From positions 67,030,575-67,094,574 of the forward strand of contig OU744725.1 in NCBI GenBank assembly GCA_916613615.1: DNA of 64,000 bases, read 5' to 3'. Source of the stretch: Steromphala cineraria (Eukaryota > Mollusca > Gastropoda > Trochida > Trochidae). The translations under genes were made by a program, and so were the position numbers. This document shows positions 13,201-28,200 of the stretch, one piece after another. Each line of letters opens with the position of its first letter. Within the stretch, counting starts at the first letter, position 1. The notes under the pieces are model-generated. The model had not been told where the DNA came from and searched no databases. It worked only from the letters and a program-made list of their open reading frames with translations.

Positions 13201-16200
13201 ATGTATTATGTATTTGGATCTTCAAGATCAATTTGATCATATTTAAACAAACATATTTTCAAAATTGCTCTTCATGACACACCAACATATGATTTTGTAT
13301 CTCAATAACAAATTTGATCAAAAATGTGATTAGTTTAGTTGTAACAGATTTCCATCAGAGTCCTCATTTTTTGCCAAAAAAGGCAAAATTTTATTAAAAT
13401 ATTTCCAAAATTGTTCTTCATGACACACCTTCAGTTGATTATGTATCTCCATATCAAATTTGATCAATATGTGATGATTAGTTTAGAAGTTATGAGCCGG
13501 ACAGGATTTGTAACAGTTTTCCAACAGAGTCCTCATTTTTTGCCAAAAAAGTCAAAATTTATTAAAATATTTCCAAAATTGTTCTTCATGACACACCTTC
13601 ATATGATTATGTATCTTCATATCAAATTTTATCAATATGTGATGATTAGTTTAGAAGTAATGAGCCGGACAGGATTTGTAACAGTTTTCCAACAGAGTCT
13701 TCATTTTTTGCCAAAAAAGGCAAAATTTTATAAAAATATTTCCAAAATTGTTCTTCATGACACACCTTCATATGATTATATATCTCCATATCAAATTTGA
13801 TCAATATGTGATGATTAGTTTAGAAGTTATGAGCCGGACAGGATTTGTAACAGTTTTCGAACAGAGTCCTCATTTTTTGCCAAAAAAGGCAAAATTTTAT
13901 AAAAATATTTCCAAAATTGTTCTTCATGACACACCTTCAGATGATTTTGTATCTCCATATCAAATTTGATCAATATGTGATGATTAGTTTAGAAGTTGTG
14001 AGCCGGACGGGACTTGTAACAGATTTCTTACAAAATTTACCACTTTTTCTCCAAAATCCTAATATTTTATGTAGATTTTCAGAAAATTGTTTCTCATGAC
14101 ACATTATTACATGTTTCTTCATGTCCATAACAAATTTGAATTGAAATGGTTGATTAGTTAGAAAGTTATGAGCCGGACACAAAGTGTAACGGACGGACGG
14201 ACGGACGGACGGTACCCATTTTAATACCCCCCGCAACTTCGTTGTTGCGGGGGATAAAAAAATTCACAATAACCAATATAGCAAAACACACAACTCAATC
14301 ACTAGATCCAACCATAAACCAAGTTTCGTTAAAAAAAATGTTTAACGTTATTATAGATACGGCCAGGAAACGAAAGCATTTTGGAACCACAGAATCACGG
14401 AATCACGGAATCAAGATGGGACCCAAAACATAATGTCTCCCGCAAAGCTTTGCAGGGGACATAATTATCAATTGTATAAACTTTTGCTGTTAATTTTTAA
14501 ATAGATTGACAGGACCTTATTCTTATATTTGCATCCCATTAACTATTGAAATAAATTTGTCTAAATAATAAACTGTATAAATACACATTAGTTCACAAAC
14601 ACGTAAAAAAAAAAAAAATTAAACAATTAGGAACACCGAATTTCTCTCTTGATGTGCGGTTTCCATTTTGTAATGTGCAGTTGTCCTTTTCTAAGTCTCC
14701 CTCAATCTAAAGAGTTACAAGATTTCTACATTCCATTGAGTATATTTTGACTTTATCACAGGAATTGATCAAAATATATTTCACTGCTGACTTCATAATG
14801 TCAAGGGCAAATTTTAGAATCTTGTATGAAGAGGTGAGGTGATATGGGGCTTAAAGCTGCTTTCACTGTATTTCACTTATATCACTGTTGCTAGTATTAA
14901 TGCAGGAAGAAAGCCTGCTACATTGTGGCCATGCATTGTGGTGAAACCTGCTATCATTGGCTGGAACTAGCCAACCATTGGTGAAATTCAGTGTAGCTTG
15001 ACCATAAACCCTACTGCGTGTAGAACAGTAGAATCTCAGTAGAAAAACTTGAATGTTCAGCTGAGATTCTGTTTTTAAAAACCCAAACCTCTAATAGGAC
15101 TGTCGCTTTAGGTGCCACTTATGAAAGCCAACAGCAGCTCATCAGTACTGCGAGTTTGTGATGCAGGTGTTGATGGAAAAACAAAAAACATACAATTATT
15201 CAATATTTAAAGCACTTCTGCAGACTATGTGTATTGTTCATATAGCAAGGTAGAAATACTCCCTGTTGAGATTTGAGAAAAGAAACAGCAGGTATTAAGG
15301 AGATGATGAAATTGGATAAATATCTCATTAAGAATATTTGATAAAATAACCTTATCAGATTTTTTCCTAAAATGATATAGCTAGGTTTAAGGTGATAAAA
15401 TTAGATGAATTTTATAGATACAGTCAGACCTCGATAATCCGTCCACCGATAATCCAAATCCCGCGGTATCCGAACGGTAGCCAGCTGTAACCAAACTTAT
15501 CTCTATATAAACTCATTAAATGATGCTTCATTAATCCGTTGATTCAGTCTCCGAATCCAAACGCCAATTAGCTGTAACGGATTAGTTAATTATCACTATT
15601 TCTACTTCATTAATCCGGCCGTTCATCAAATCCGTTCGGGTAAGTGATCAACACACTGATTGGATCGGTAATCTTCAATGACAGTGGATTCACATGTGAG
15701 TTGAGCATGACGGTAGTTTGTGATTGTAATAAATTGAAATGTCTCACTTTGTGTTTCTGTAGTTTATGCCTTTAGTAAATTGTGTAATAGTTATAAATAT
15801 ATACATGTATATAAAATAAACTCGTTTGATATACTAAATACGTTCTCGTCTCCCAGTAGAATCAAAGTGAGGTAACACCAACTTGTTTGGTTCATTTCAG
15901 TAGTCCGAACGCTTCACTATCCGTACGATTTTGATGAAAAACGGAAGCGTTCGGATTATCGAGGCCTGACTGTATATAGAAAATTGGCATTATAGACAAC
16001 AGATGCTGTTGAACTTTTGTTTTTGTTGATTAAATTGTGACATATTTTTTAGATATTATTATTGACCAGCAATTGAAAAGGAAATGCTCAAAAGGGCCAT
16101 TGATGACCATAAGGTACAAGGATACAAAAACATCGGGTGAATCATGGCCGACAGCAGAAAGCCATATCAGAAATATTATGAGACTTTCTTTCACAGCTTG

Positions 16201-19200
16201 TAATGTGATGTGGGGTCCATCGATACTTTCAAGAGTATTTCACCTATATCACAGCTGCTAGTATTATTGCAAGGAGGAGGCCTGCAACATTATTGTGGAT
16301 ATGCATTGCGGTGAAACCTGCAAGCATCGTCTGGAACAAGCAAACCATGGGTGGTACTGCACTGAAATTCAGTGTAGAATTGCACCCAAAGCTGTGTGCG
16401 TGTAGAACAGTTCTCTACTGCAAAGTTGCCTGGCGGGATTCGAATAACGGACCTCCTGATCCGAAGCTGAATGCGCTAACCACTGCTATCCCGCCCCCTT
16501 ACAGCTTGTAAACATTTTATGTATGAAACAAAGCAACCTTCACTAATGTTGACCTTAAAGGCCCTTGTTCCTCAATGATGTTTATCTGGAAAATGTCCAT
16601 TTTTTTATGTATGTTTATTATTATTACTGTTAAAAATTGACTGGCTACACTTCTCATCATTATTTTCTTTATCCAGTGTGCATTTTTTGTTCAAATTGTC
16701 AAAAAAACATGAACAAATATATATGTTATACATGTTTTATCTGTATTGAATGTTAATCATGTACTAAGAACATTCAACATTCAATGTAAAAATGTCCCTT
16801 AAATTTGGTTTCCAAAAAGATTACCCTGATAAGATTGTCTCCTTAAATGCACCAATCGATCGGGTTTCATCAGCCATCTTGAAATATATTTTAGCATTGC
16901 GAGAAAACAAATTTGCTTTATGATGCTAATTCATTAACAAAATTAAGAAATAACTAATTGATTGATAGAAGAAGGGCATATTTACAAATAATTCATAATA
17001 AAAAATAGCAGTTACGACAATGTTTTGTTGTAGTAATGCATTCCACATTTGTAGCTCCGATGTGAAATAATCATTTAAAAATCATATACAGTAGAACACA
17101 GATATAGCGAACAATCGTATATAGCGAACAATCGGATAAAGTGAAAAAATTTTCAAGTCCCATCCCTATATAATATCATTAAAATGATATGTGTATAGCG
17201 AACACCGGATATAGCAAACTAAATTCTTTGGTCCCTTGAAGATCGTCATATCCGTGTTCTACTGTATATTTGTAACAGGAAAGTCCTCCTAAATTTTGTT
17301 TTCACAAAAAGGATAGGACTGTCCCTTTAACTCCCATACTCTACCAATACACTACCTAAACTATTGACGATCACCTTAAGGCTTTGTGAAAGAAGGACCT
17401 GGATGTTGCTGTCTTTTGTTTATCCTTTTGTTAATTTAAAAAAAAAAAAATCTTGATCAGCAGTAAAGCTTTTTAATATATCAACATTAAAGAGTTCCAA
17501 ACCATACTGCAATAGGAAATACATCTTTAGGTGAGATGTGTCTTGACACTCTTGTATCTTTCTTGAAGGGAAGGTATATCAATCAATACAAGTCCCTATG
17601 TCACAGCTGCATCAAATATTGGCACTATGATAAATATATATTGCTTACTGTAAACATTTTATGTACCTACAAATTTTAATGCATAACTTGAATACTTGCT
17701 ATTGAAATAACTTTCTCACTCCACTAGATGAGATAGAAATGATATTCAGCAAAAGCAATGAAATAATCTCTATATTTCAAAACAAGTGTAATATACCTAC
17801 ACATGTCTCAAAGTTTCTTTTCTTAAGGTGTAAAAATGTGGCAGTGAAAATAAAAAAGAAAAAAATCAAATTGGATTGAGACTCAGAGAATAACAGTATC
17901 CCAAATATGCAATGTAACAGTATCTTCAAAAGCAGTGCATGAGTCTGTAAAACATGTTTATTTCAAATTTCATATACCTGTAAACTGCATGTAAATCCCT
18001 AGAACTGTAGAACTGTAATGCCATTCAAATCCATATTAGAGGATACTTGTGTTTTCTTGACAAATAACATGTTTATCTCATCGAGTGAGGAAGAAAGTTT
18101 ATATTTTCATGAGTGGCTCGGCCACGAATGAAAATATATAATTTTTCTGCCTCACGAGATGAGATTAACATGGTATTTTTTGAGAAAACACAAATCTTTT
18201 ATTTCTTTTATGATTAAATGGTTGTAGTACTAACAAAATTGAAGCGCATTTACACTGAGTCCACTCCAAAGAGAGCCTGTCGCCTATGCAACAATATGAC
18301 GTCATGAGCGTGTCATTGAGTCAGAGCATTGTTCGATGACGTCAGATGATTGATGTCATCAGTCACTGGTGACTGATAACATGTTCCATTGTTATTGTCA
18401 CTAGTGACTAATAACAGTTACACAGTTTATTTTCATTGCTAGATCTCGGTATTTCACAACAAATCATATAATTAAACCAGATTATTACATCTGTTCAATA
18501 AGTTATATCACTAACATTGATTTCACATTTACATAACTTTTACCTTACACTTAGTACATTTTCGTTGTTGTAAAATCAAATTTCATTTTCCAACGACTTT
18601 ATAAGACATTTACTTTGCATTAACTTTTATATGTTAAATTCACTTCATATTTCATTACTAACTGGTGAATTCTATAAATGCTTTATTCCATCAACATCAT
18701 AATTGGGAGTTTATGAGTGTATTGTTACTGCAATGAGTATTGCCGGTAACAACATCAGTTATCAGTGTAACAGGGATTGTGTGCAAGAAATCAGACACTT
18801 TTATAACTGATGTTTCAGCTTAAGAGACCCTTATATTCTAGGAAAGACATTTGAAATAACATAAAAGTTAAGTAAAATATCTAGATGAAGACAGTTTTAC
18901 CTTAGATTACAATATCGTTTGCTGAAAAAAGGAAAAAGAATGGTACCTTGGTAAAAAATATATTTATTGATATTTCCTTCCACCAGTAAAAACATAAACA
19001 ATTTGAGATTTAAACTCCACCAACTGTTTATGATTAAGGCACCATAATATCATCATAATAAATATCATTTATTCATATATCAATAAACCATAACAAATTG
19101 AAAACAGAACAAAAACATTTGACTTGATACATGTAACAGATTGAGTTTCTGATTAGCAAAACCAATTTACTAATCAAGTACATATCAAGTGAATATTAAA

Positions 19201-22200
19201 TGAATAAAACTCTCCGAAGTTAAAGTTTCAAAATTGCTAGAAAATGCTATTTGATGTTTATTTTCAAATGATAAAATCATAACAATACCAATGTAATGCA
19301 CAAAGCATTTCTGATATTACTTGAATTTTTATATGACAACATCAATTATAGAATAATACACCCTGGAATTAATCTTACAAGTTTGATTTTTATACATCTA
19401 ACAAGAGCAAGGGTTTTAAATTAATTTAACAAGAACTTTTTTTACAAAAATCCAATTGAATGCTCGAGTGTCAATTACTTTTTCTTTGTATAAAAGATTC
19501 TATTGTCTCTGACTCAAAACCAGTTTAATTAACATCTACCTACATCAAAAAATTATGTGCATGTGAATAAAATTCATAATTTAAGCTCTATCCATTATTG
19601 TATTAATGTAATAATAATAATTTTAAGCAATTATTTTGCTCTTTGTATATATCTTTAAAATAGTTTATAATGTAAGTCTCTCATAATTCCTTATTTAATG
19701 TATTGCATTCACTTTTATGATGCGGCGAGACTCAAATAAGCAATTTATCTATCTCTTGTCAAGACACATACTCCTTATGCTTCACCGAGGTAAATACAAA
19801 TTGTTCAAGATATAAGGCATGTCTATTGATTGTGACATCTGTAATTATAATAATAAACTTCAACTAACTTTTGACATATATAATATAATATAAGCATTAC
19901 CCCAACTCTCTCGTTTGATAAGACACAATCCATTTCAGATCAAGGATGCATAACAGATAGCAACGTGTGTATTTGAAATTGATATTTTTTACAGGTTTTA
20001 ATTTATTATCAGATCTAAAAAAGACATTTTATTATGAAATGATATATTCATTGCAATTAAAATCCTATCAAACGTTTATCCTTTTTCAAACTAAACATGT
20101 TAAATACTAACATCTGTGCAATACAATTACTGAAACTTATATACAGTACTAATTTACATTGACAATATCATATCTTTAAATTATATTATTAATATATATC
20201 TTACCAAGACATAACCACTTAATTCATCATAATTTATCATTATTTAGTACACCCTTTCTCTGTATTGTTATCAATCAACATATATCATGATTTGACTTAT
20301 TTATTACAATCACTATTACCCCAGTTATAATAATTTGAAAAAGTTCCATTCATACAGTATATATTATGCATTTGACAGTAGAAACACCTATAAATATAAC
20401 TTCCTAATATTTTTAAATATTTACACAACGAATGTTCAATTAAATTAATTATTTTTGTTATCGAGTTGGTCATTTAATCAAAAGATTTGAACGGGAATTT
20501 ATTCAAACCATAAAATGGACTTAGTTTGAAAATAATACATTTCCAACAAAACGTATTTCAACTATGAAATTGACTATTATCTTACAAAAAAATAATTGTT
20601 TTAATTATAGGTTTCTACTCTACAACTGTTGTTTTGCTGGATTTTGTTAGAACTGTTGAAGTAAATTCACTTTAAAAAAAATTGAACATTTTGTTAACGA
20701 TATATTATAAAAACACAGCCATATGTAAAAGAATAGGAGGCAAAAAACTAAATCACGGTGAGTACAGTCAACACCATATAAAATTTAAGGCCTTTTTAGG
20801 GCCTTTTTAAGGCTTCAAAACCCACAATTAAGGGTTAATTGTCACTGAATAACAGGGCGCTTATTAAAGAGAAAATGCATCCTCGTAATTAGTTTGTGGC
20901 ACTTTTCGAGAGATGGAATTTCAAAACATTTAAATTCAACTAATGAAACCTGAATGTTAAAATTGTTATCTTCACGGAGGTGGACACAAGAATATTTAAG
21001 AATACAAGTGAACTTATTTCACAGTTTGAAAAACACTTTTGCTAAATTTAAGGCCTTTTCAAAGATTTGTGTCAATTTTTAAGGTCTTTTTAAGGCAGTG
21101 CCTGACTTAAGGCCTTTTTAAGGCATTTCTTCAAATTCCAGGCCTTTTTAAGGCCTGTGTGCACCATGTAAATATCTACATTTCTATTGAAGTATGCTTA
21201 TTGAGTGTATTCAAGATAATAACACAAATCGAACTTTTGAAAAACAAAATGGTGGATTGTAAAACAGTTACTTTAACATAAATGATATGAACGTTATATT
21301 TCAATAAGTGAAAATGTAAAAGAAAATAAATACTTGCAAATACATAATGGCTTGTCCTAAAATATTCCAATATTATCAAATCAAGGCAAAGATTTATTGA
21401 AAACATAAACATGAACATGACAATCTCAATTTGTATAATCACAGGCATGAATAAGGAATGTTTGCTTCAATGAATAAAACCCTCCATTTGGTGAGAATGC
21501 ATACTCAAAAGACATTAATAAAAATATTTTCAAACATTTTGAGTAAAGATGAGTTTAAAAAATAAATACAAATGGTACTTTTTTCATGAAAAATATAAAA
21601 ATATCGCCTATGTATATTCAAATTCAACATTTTTTAATTCAGTTGACTTCTTCATTTCAACAAGCATAGCTTCAATGCTTTCTAACTGCTCAGTCAGTTG
21701 GGCTATTTTTGCCTTTTCTTTCTGTTTATCAAGGATATATTTACGAAAGAAGTTCAAATTTTCTTGTACAAGATCTTCGGTCTCTTTCTGAACCAGCCTG
21801 GTCTGTTGTAGAAGATCCCGGGTCACCCCGGACATTTCCCGGTTCCTGGAGCCCAGCTCATAGGCCATGAAACACACATCAATGAAACAAATCAGGACAA
21901 GGAACTTGTGAGTTCCACAGAATTTCACTATCCCAATGATTCCGATCATTGTAGAATGTAGAAGTAGAAATGTAAGTAGAAATAGTCAATCAGGTGAAAA
22001 TAATTGCTTAAAACTTTATGGTCTGCTATAAGCAATATCACACTCAATGCTGATGTTTTAATTGCAATCTATCATTTTGTCATCTGGACATCTGGTAATT
22101 AGATTCAAAAATGGTCTCCTCCAAAATTGTGAAATGATTTCTTCCAATCCTTAGCCCTCTGATGTTAAAGTTTCATTCCATAATTATACAAATCAAGTCA

Positions 22201-25200
22201 AGAAGATTATGTCCTTTTGAAAATTTAAATTTTCAGAGATTTCTTGTTAGCATTCCAAGGCTTCTGAATACAAAACTTGCTGATTTATCACCATTGAACA
22301 AACCAAATTGTTAAGGAAATCATGTCCATTTCACAATAACCAAATGTTCATTTTTGAGATCCCTTCTTGTGATTCAAGTTGAGGTATTCCAGGGCTTGTC
22401 CAAAGGTTAAGCCTCCATGAGGCTCCAGTGTACAAACTTATCTGTGATGTTATCTTCACTGTTCCAACGTCACACTAAACACTCTGAAACAGTGTCTCCA
22501 CAATATATGCATAACAGGATGGAGTTTATACTACAATTGGTCAAGTTCAAATTAATCTCCCACAGTGTAAACTTCAAGTCGTCAGTCAATCCCCTGAAGT
22601 GCAGAGCAATTTATCACACATCTGTTCAATATGTATTCCCACAGCTGTTTTACGACTGGCTGGCCAACTTTCTTCCAGGCAGGAGGTTCTCAGGTAACTG
22701 CTGCTGAGGTGATATAGACGTGTGATATAGACATGTGATATAGACGTACCGTAATGGCAAGTGATTTAGACGTACGATATTGACAAGTGATATAGACGTA
22801 TTGATGACTGATATTTAAAAGAGATAAAGACGTACGATAGTGACAACAGATATTGAAAAGTGATATAGACGTATTGATGACTGATATTGACAAGAGATAA
22901 AAACGTATGATAGTGACAACTGATATTGAAAAGTGATGTAGAAATATGATTTTGTCGTCTGATGGTGATAAGTATTATAATTGTATTATAATAACTGATA
23001 TAGATGTATAATACTGATGCATGGTATGAAACATAGCTAACTATTTTCAGTAAAATAGGAGATGAATGACATATTTAAATGCTACTGGTTACAAACGGTC
23101 ATTTATAAAAAAAAATAATGATATATTTCAACTGACAAAGCTCCCCTTATCCACTAATATACGTATATTTGCTCATTTACAGATTAGAAATGATAAAGTA
23201 CTATCAATTCCATTTGGATTTCTTTTCCCTTTTAAAGTTTAGAAAGGCAACTCAAAGACTAAGTTAATAAAAAAAGATAAAATATTACATGAGACAAATT
23301 CAGTAAATAGAAGAATAATAGTAAATTAAGGTTTTCAATGTTATTCTGTTCCAAGGCAAAGGTTGTCAATCAGTTCTGAACTTCATCCAATATTTCAGCC
23401 AAATATAATTTTAAAAATAAGGTATATCAATGTTTAGAATATGAGTCAATAAATAAATACAAATGAATAAATACTATACCCCTAGTCATGAAAACTTGTA
23501 TTTAAACAGTTAATCCTAAAGACTATTCTTGAAATTCAAACTGTTAATGTATCCATGGCAACACTAGGTTCTAATTAGCAGTAATATCACAAACATCAAA
23601 TAACTCGTAGTTTTATTGAATTTTGTTACTATATAATGTGTCATAAACTGATCTGATTAGGTGCTGAGTTTATCTATAATTTTGATTTAGTCCATAACAA
23701 TTATCAAAGACAGACCTTTGTCAAATTGCATGACAGAAGGAGGTTTAAATGAATAATTTTGTTTTCCAAATTGTTGCTTTTTTTTAGCAAAATTGTTGCA
23801 GCATGGTTTTAGTCACAAATGATAACATGTCTTGTATAGACAGGAAATAACATTGGCTACAATTATTGCCCACCTCTTGATGAAAAGTATCCTTCTTAAT
23901 CAAGCACGTTGAATATTGACTGCCGTTTTGCTATTGACTTAATAAAGTGCCTGTAAGCCTTGGAAACAATTGAAGAAATGTGTGGTCAATTCACTTCATA
24001 TTCTATCACTTATAGTGACCACAATTCTTGTTAATGAAAACTGTAAATAAGCAATTCAATTTTCCTAAGACCAATTTAAGTAGGTTGTGTATGTTTCACG
24101 TTATCCTTGGAACACCAGTTTCTGCAGCAACAAAGTCTTCCCAAAAATCAAATGAGTCACAAAAATGTCATCAAATCTCCACTGTTTTGGGTCCACAAAC
24201 TTATTTAACTTGACTATCAAGACTGTAATTTTACTCCTGAAGACAGATAAAAGTAAATTGTATTTTTCACACCTTCCTTCAGAACTAAAAGAGTGAGTTA
24301 TTCCTCATGGAAACTCACTAAACATCATAAATCTCTTCTAGTAAGTCCACAAACTTTCTGAACTTTTCAGGTTAAACTGTGAGTTATTCCTTGTAAAAAC
24401 TCACAAACATCATCAAATCTCTTTTTTTGAGTCCACAAACTTTTCAGGTTGATCTCCAATACTTCTTCACTGTGAAGACTAAAATAGATAAGTCACTTCA
24501 AGCTGTTAACTCCTCTTCATTAATAAACACAACTCCCATACACGTCATCACATTTCTTCTATTCTTTAGTCCACAAGCGTCCCCAACACCAATAGCTTTG
24601 TCTGTGAAAACTGTAAACAAAGCACTTCAGGCTCTCAAGTCAGATTCAAATGTTGTATTCATTTGACTATCCATCAGAACAAAAACAACTTCTCGGCAAA
24701 CTCTGTGAACTTTCCCGACCAAGCTACAATACCTTTTGTCTGCGAGGACTGTAAATGAGCACATCACATCACCCACAAGACACAAGTGACACATATCTTA
24801 GCCTGAGGTGAAACATCGCAATCTGAATTAATCCTAGCGTCACTCGCAACATCAAAGATACAGGACAGTTAGGAATTGTGATTTATTAAATTCCCTTACA
24901 TATTGATCAAGTTTCAAGTTGCATGTTAAATACATAAGTAATTAATTTACAGGTATTACGCTGTCGTCCTGTTGTCTCGTTAGATAGTGTATGATGTAAC
25001 AGCTGTAGACCAATACCTCATGCTGGGCAACAAATGTAGTGAATAAAACAGGCTTTACTTTACAGGATGATGAATTAAATAATTAAATAATTAATTAAAT
25101 CATTGAATATCAATATACCGGTAGATATATATTACTTAATTTGAGGATATCACAAATAAATATTCTGATTTCACATGCTATTATGAGAACTTCTTAGGTT

Positions 25201-28200
25201 GTCTCTCATTTCTACAAAATATTACAGAGAGTTTTAATATTTTAATAAAATCACTGTATTGCATATTTTTAATCAAAAATACCAGTTCAATTGAAAACAA
25301 TTGGTCAACCAACCATTTGATAATATTCAAATGGTGAATTAAATAATTAATTAATTAATTAAATCATTCAATATCAATATAGATATATATTAGTTACCTA
25401 ATATGTACAAGCAAATGTGAGGATATCACAAATAAATATTCTGATTTCACATATAAGTATTATGAGAATGTCTTAGATTGTCTCTCATTTCTACAAAATA
25501 TTACAGAGAGTTTTAATATTTTGATATAATCACCGTATTGCATATTTTTAATTAAAAAAAAACAGTTCAATTGAAAACAATAGGTCACCAACCATTTGAT
25601 AATATTCAAGTCAAACATATTTTCTATTTAATTGAACTAATGAATATGATGAAAACATTTCATTAAACCAAATCCTCTGTCACTAAGCAACCCCTCCATC
25701 CCTCAAAAAAAAATATTTTTTTGACAAAAGAAATATTTAAAGAAAATTTTTATAACATGCCATAGGAGAAAGATATACCTTTACGATATCTTTATGAGAG
25801 ATATTTAGTTACTTCAATAGCATAACATGTTTATCTCCCTGAAGGAAATTCTGATCTGTATTTAAAGTGAACCTTATCTTCTCACTTTTCAGTTATTAGT
25901 CCTAATTTATCTCCATACCCTCAGGCTTAATAACTTGTGAGCCTTTTACTCTGACAATTTATCACAATAAAACTTGTCACCATACATACAGTGACACTGA
26001 ATTGTCCTTACAGTAGAAAAGTATTTCTGGTAAGAGTTTCCGATGGAGGTTGATATTATTAATACAAAGAATTTGTATTTACTTGGGACATTAGTTACAT
26101 GAAATTGATTATTTTAATAAAAAAAATTAAAAAAAATATATTTTAAATTTTATAATCATGATAATTAGTTCATGTTGAACAAAAGTAACAACAAGGAGCT
26201 GACATGGTCGAGCTATATCACCCGCAAATTGCACAACATATATAGGTTTTCCTTATCATATTGGTGACTAAGTTTTGTCGCACAAAATAACAAAAAAATT
26301 CAACAATATGAAGGAAACTGTTCTAATCAAAAAACTTAATGATACCAACTTAACTTTATGTTCACTGTTGGGCATAATTTGAGTAACATGACAAAATTAA
26401 AATAAAACAATTTGTTTTATGTATATGGATCTCCAAGATCAATTCGATCATAATATGTAAACAAACATATTTTCAAAATTGTAACAGTTTTCCAACAGAG
26501 TCCTCATTTTTGGCCAAAAAAGGCAAAATTTTATAAAAATATTTTCAAAATTGTTCTTCATGACACATCTTCCTATGATTATGTATCTTCATATCAAATT
26601 TTATCAATATCTAAACATTAGTTTAGAAGTTGTGAGCCGGACAGGACTTGTAACAGTTTTCCAACAGAGTCCTCATTTTTGACCAAAAAAGCAAAATTTT
26701 ATAAAAATATTTTCAAAATTGTTCTTCATGACACATCTTCCTATGAATATGTATCACAATATAAAATTTGATCAATATGTGATGATTAGTTTAGAAGTTG
26801 TGAGCTGGTCGGGACTTGTAACAGATTTCTTACAAATTTACCACTTTTTCTCCAAAATCCTAATATTTTATGTAGATTTTCATAAAATTGTTACACATGA
26901 CACATTATTACATGTTTCTTCATTTCCATGACAAATTTGAATTGAAATGGTTGATTAGTTACAAAGTTATGAGCCGGACACAAAGTGTAATGGACGGACG
27001 GACAGACGACAGACGGACGGTACCCATTTTAATACCCCCCACAACTTTGTTGTTGCGGGGGATAAAAAGAGTGAACGAGTCATTACTGAAATTATGATAA
27101 TGATCAATATGTATGTCATTGACGCTGGTATATTAAGTCTAGTTCATGATTTGATAAATATAAAAAGTTGCAAACTGAACTTGGATAGGCAGCAAAGAAG
27201 ATATGTAAAAGTATGCATGAAGATATTGCCCATTAAATTTTGAACTTTACAATTGTTAAAATGGCAAATATGAAATTATGAACAATACTAAAAACTCTGA
27301 AACTTGTAAAGACGTCTTTTCCAATCCCTGGTTATCTTGTGACATTCATAAACTTAAAATTTATTCAAGAGACAGTAAATGCTGTGGTGTTCACATCAAT
27401 CAATTCCTCAAGAGATCTAGATGCTGACCGTTTCACCTGTAATTAAGTGTTCAAAATCAGTGTGAGGTCTTTAATACAAACAGCTTGTGACTGAAGTTAG
27501 CATTTCTTTAAGACACTTATATCCATTTTAGTCTTATCAAGCCTATTTTGAATAGTAGTGTTAAATTTACATTTAACATGTCTTAAGTATTCGACAGTTA
27601 CAACTTGACTGTTACAACTTTGAAGTGATCATTAACCCCTGACTTCCGAAATATAAAACGGGCAGTAGCACGTTTTTAGGGGGTATAAGGTAATGTAAGG
27701 AAAATGAAAATAACAATTCCAATTGAAAGAAAATGTATTTAAACTAAATGAAGCAGTACGTAGAAAATCAAATACATAAAGTAAAGTTCAGCCATGCCAT
27801 TCCTTTTTTATACATTAAATGAATTTATGGTGTTCACACAAAAATGGCCATCAATAGACTTTATTTTGATCTTTTTAATTTGTTCTCTGTCCATGAATGA
27901 TTGGTTTGTGTAGCTTACAATTATCAGTGAAAATTTGAAAATATAGAATTTAAAGAAAAACGCTATTTCAGGGTTTTCCTTTCTATACAATGTATGTACC
28001 TAAATAAGGTAAGTTCTTCGTAATATTATTAAACTAAATTTCATTTCATATATCATTAAAGGTCCTTAAGTCATCTATCCAAAATTCAACACACAAATTT
28101 ACTATTAAAAAATTCATAAAACTGACATATATCTTACACTCTTTATAAAACGATCAGTTTCTACACACAAAATTACTATTAAAAAATTCATAAAACTGAC

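Noticed and set aside
13411..14099. Repeated [17 protein letters not shown]s
   Set aside because: These follow the 168-bp repeat unit of the element at 12968-14258 and recur at 26719 for the same reason.
22417..22707. 96-codon plus-strand ORF
   Set aside because: No recognisable domain and its end lies in a minisatellite edge. Composition fits chance.
22706..22990. Possible CRISPR-like array
   Set aside because: Units are too short and degenerate, there are no unique spacers, and the genome is eukaryotic.
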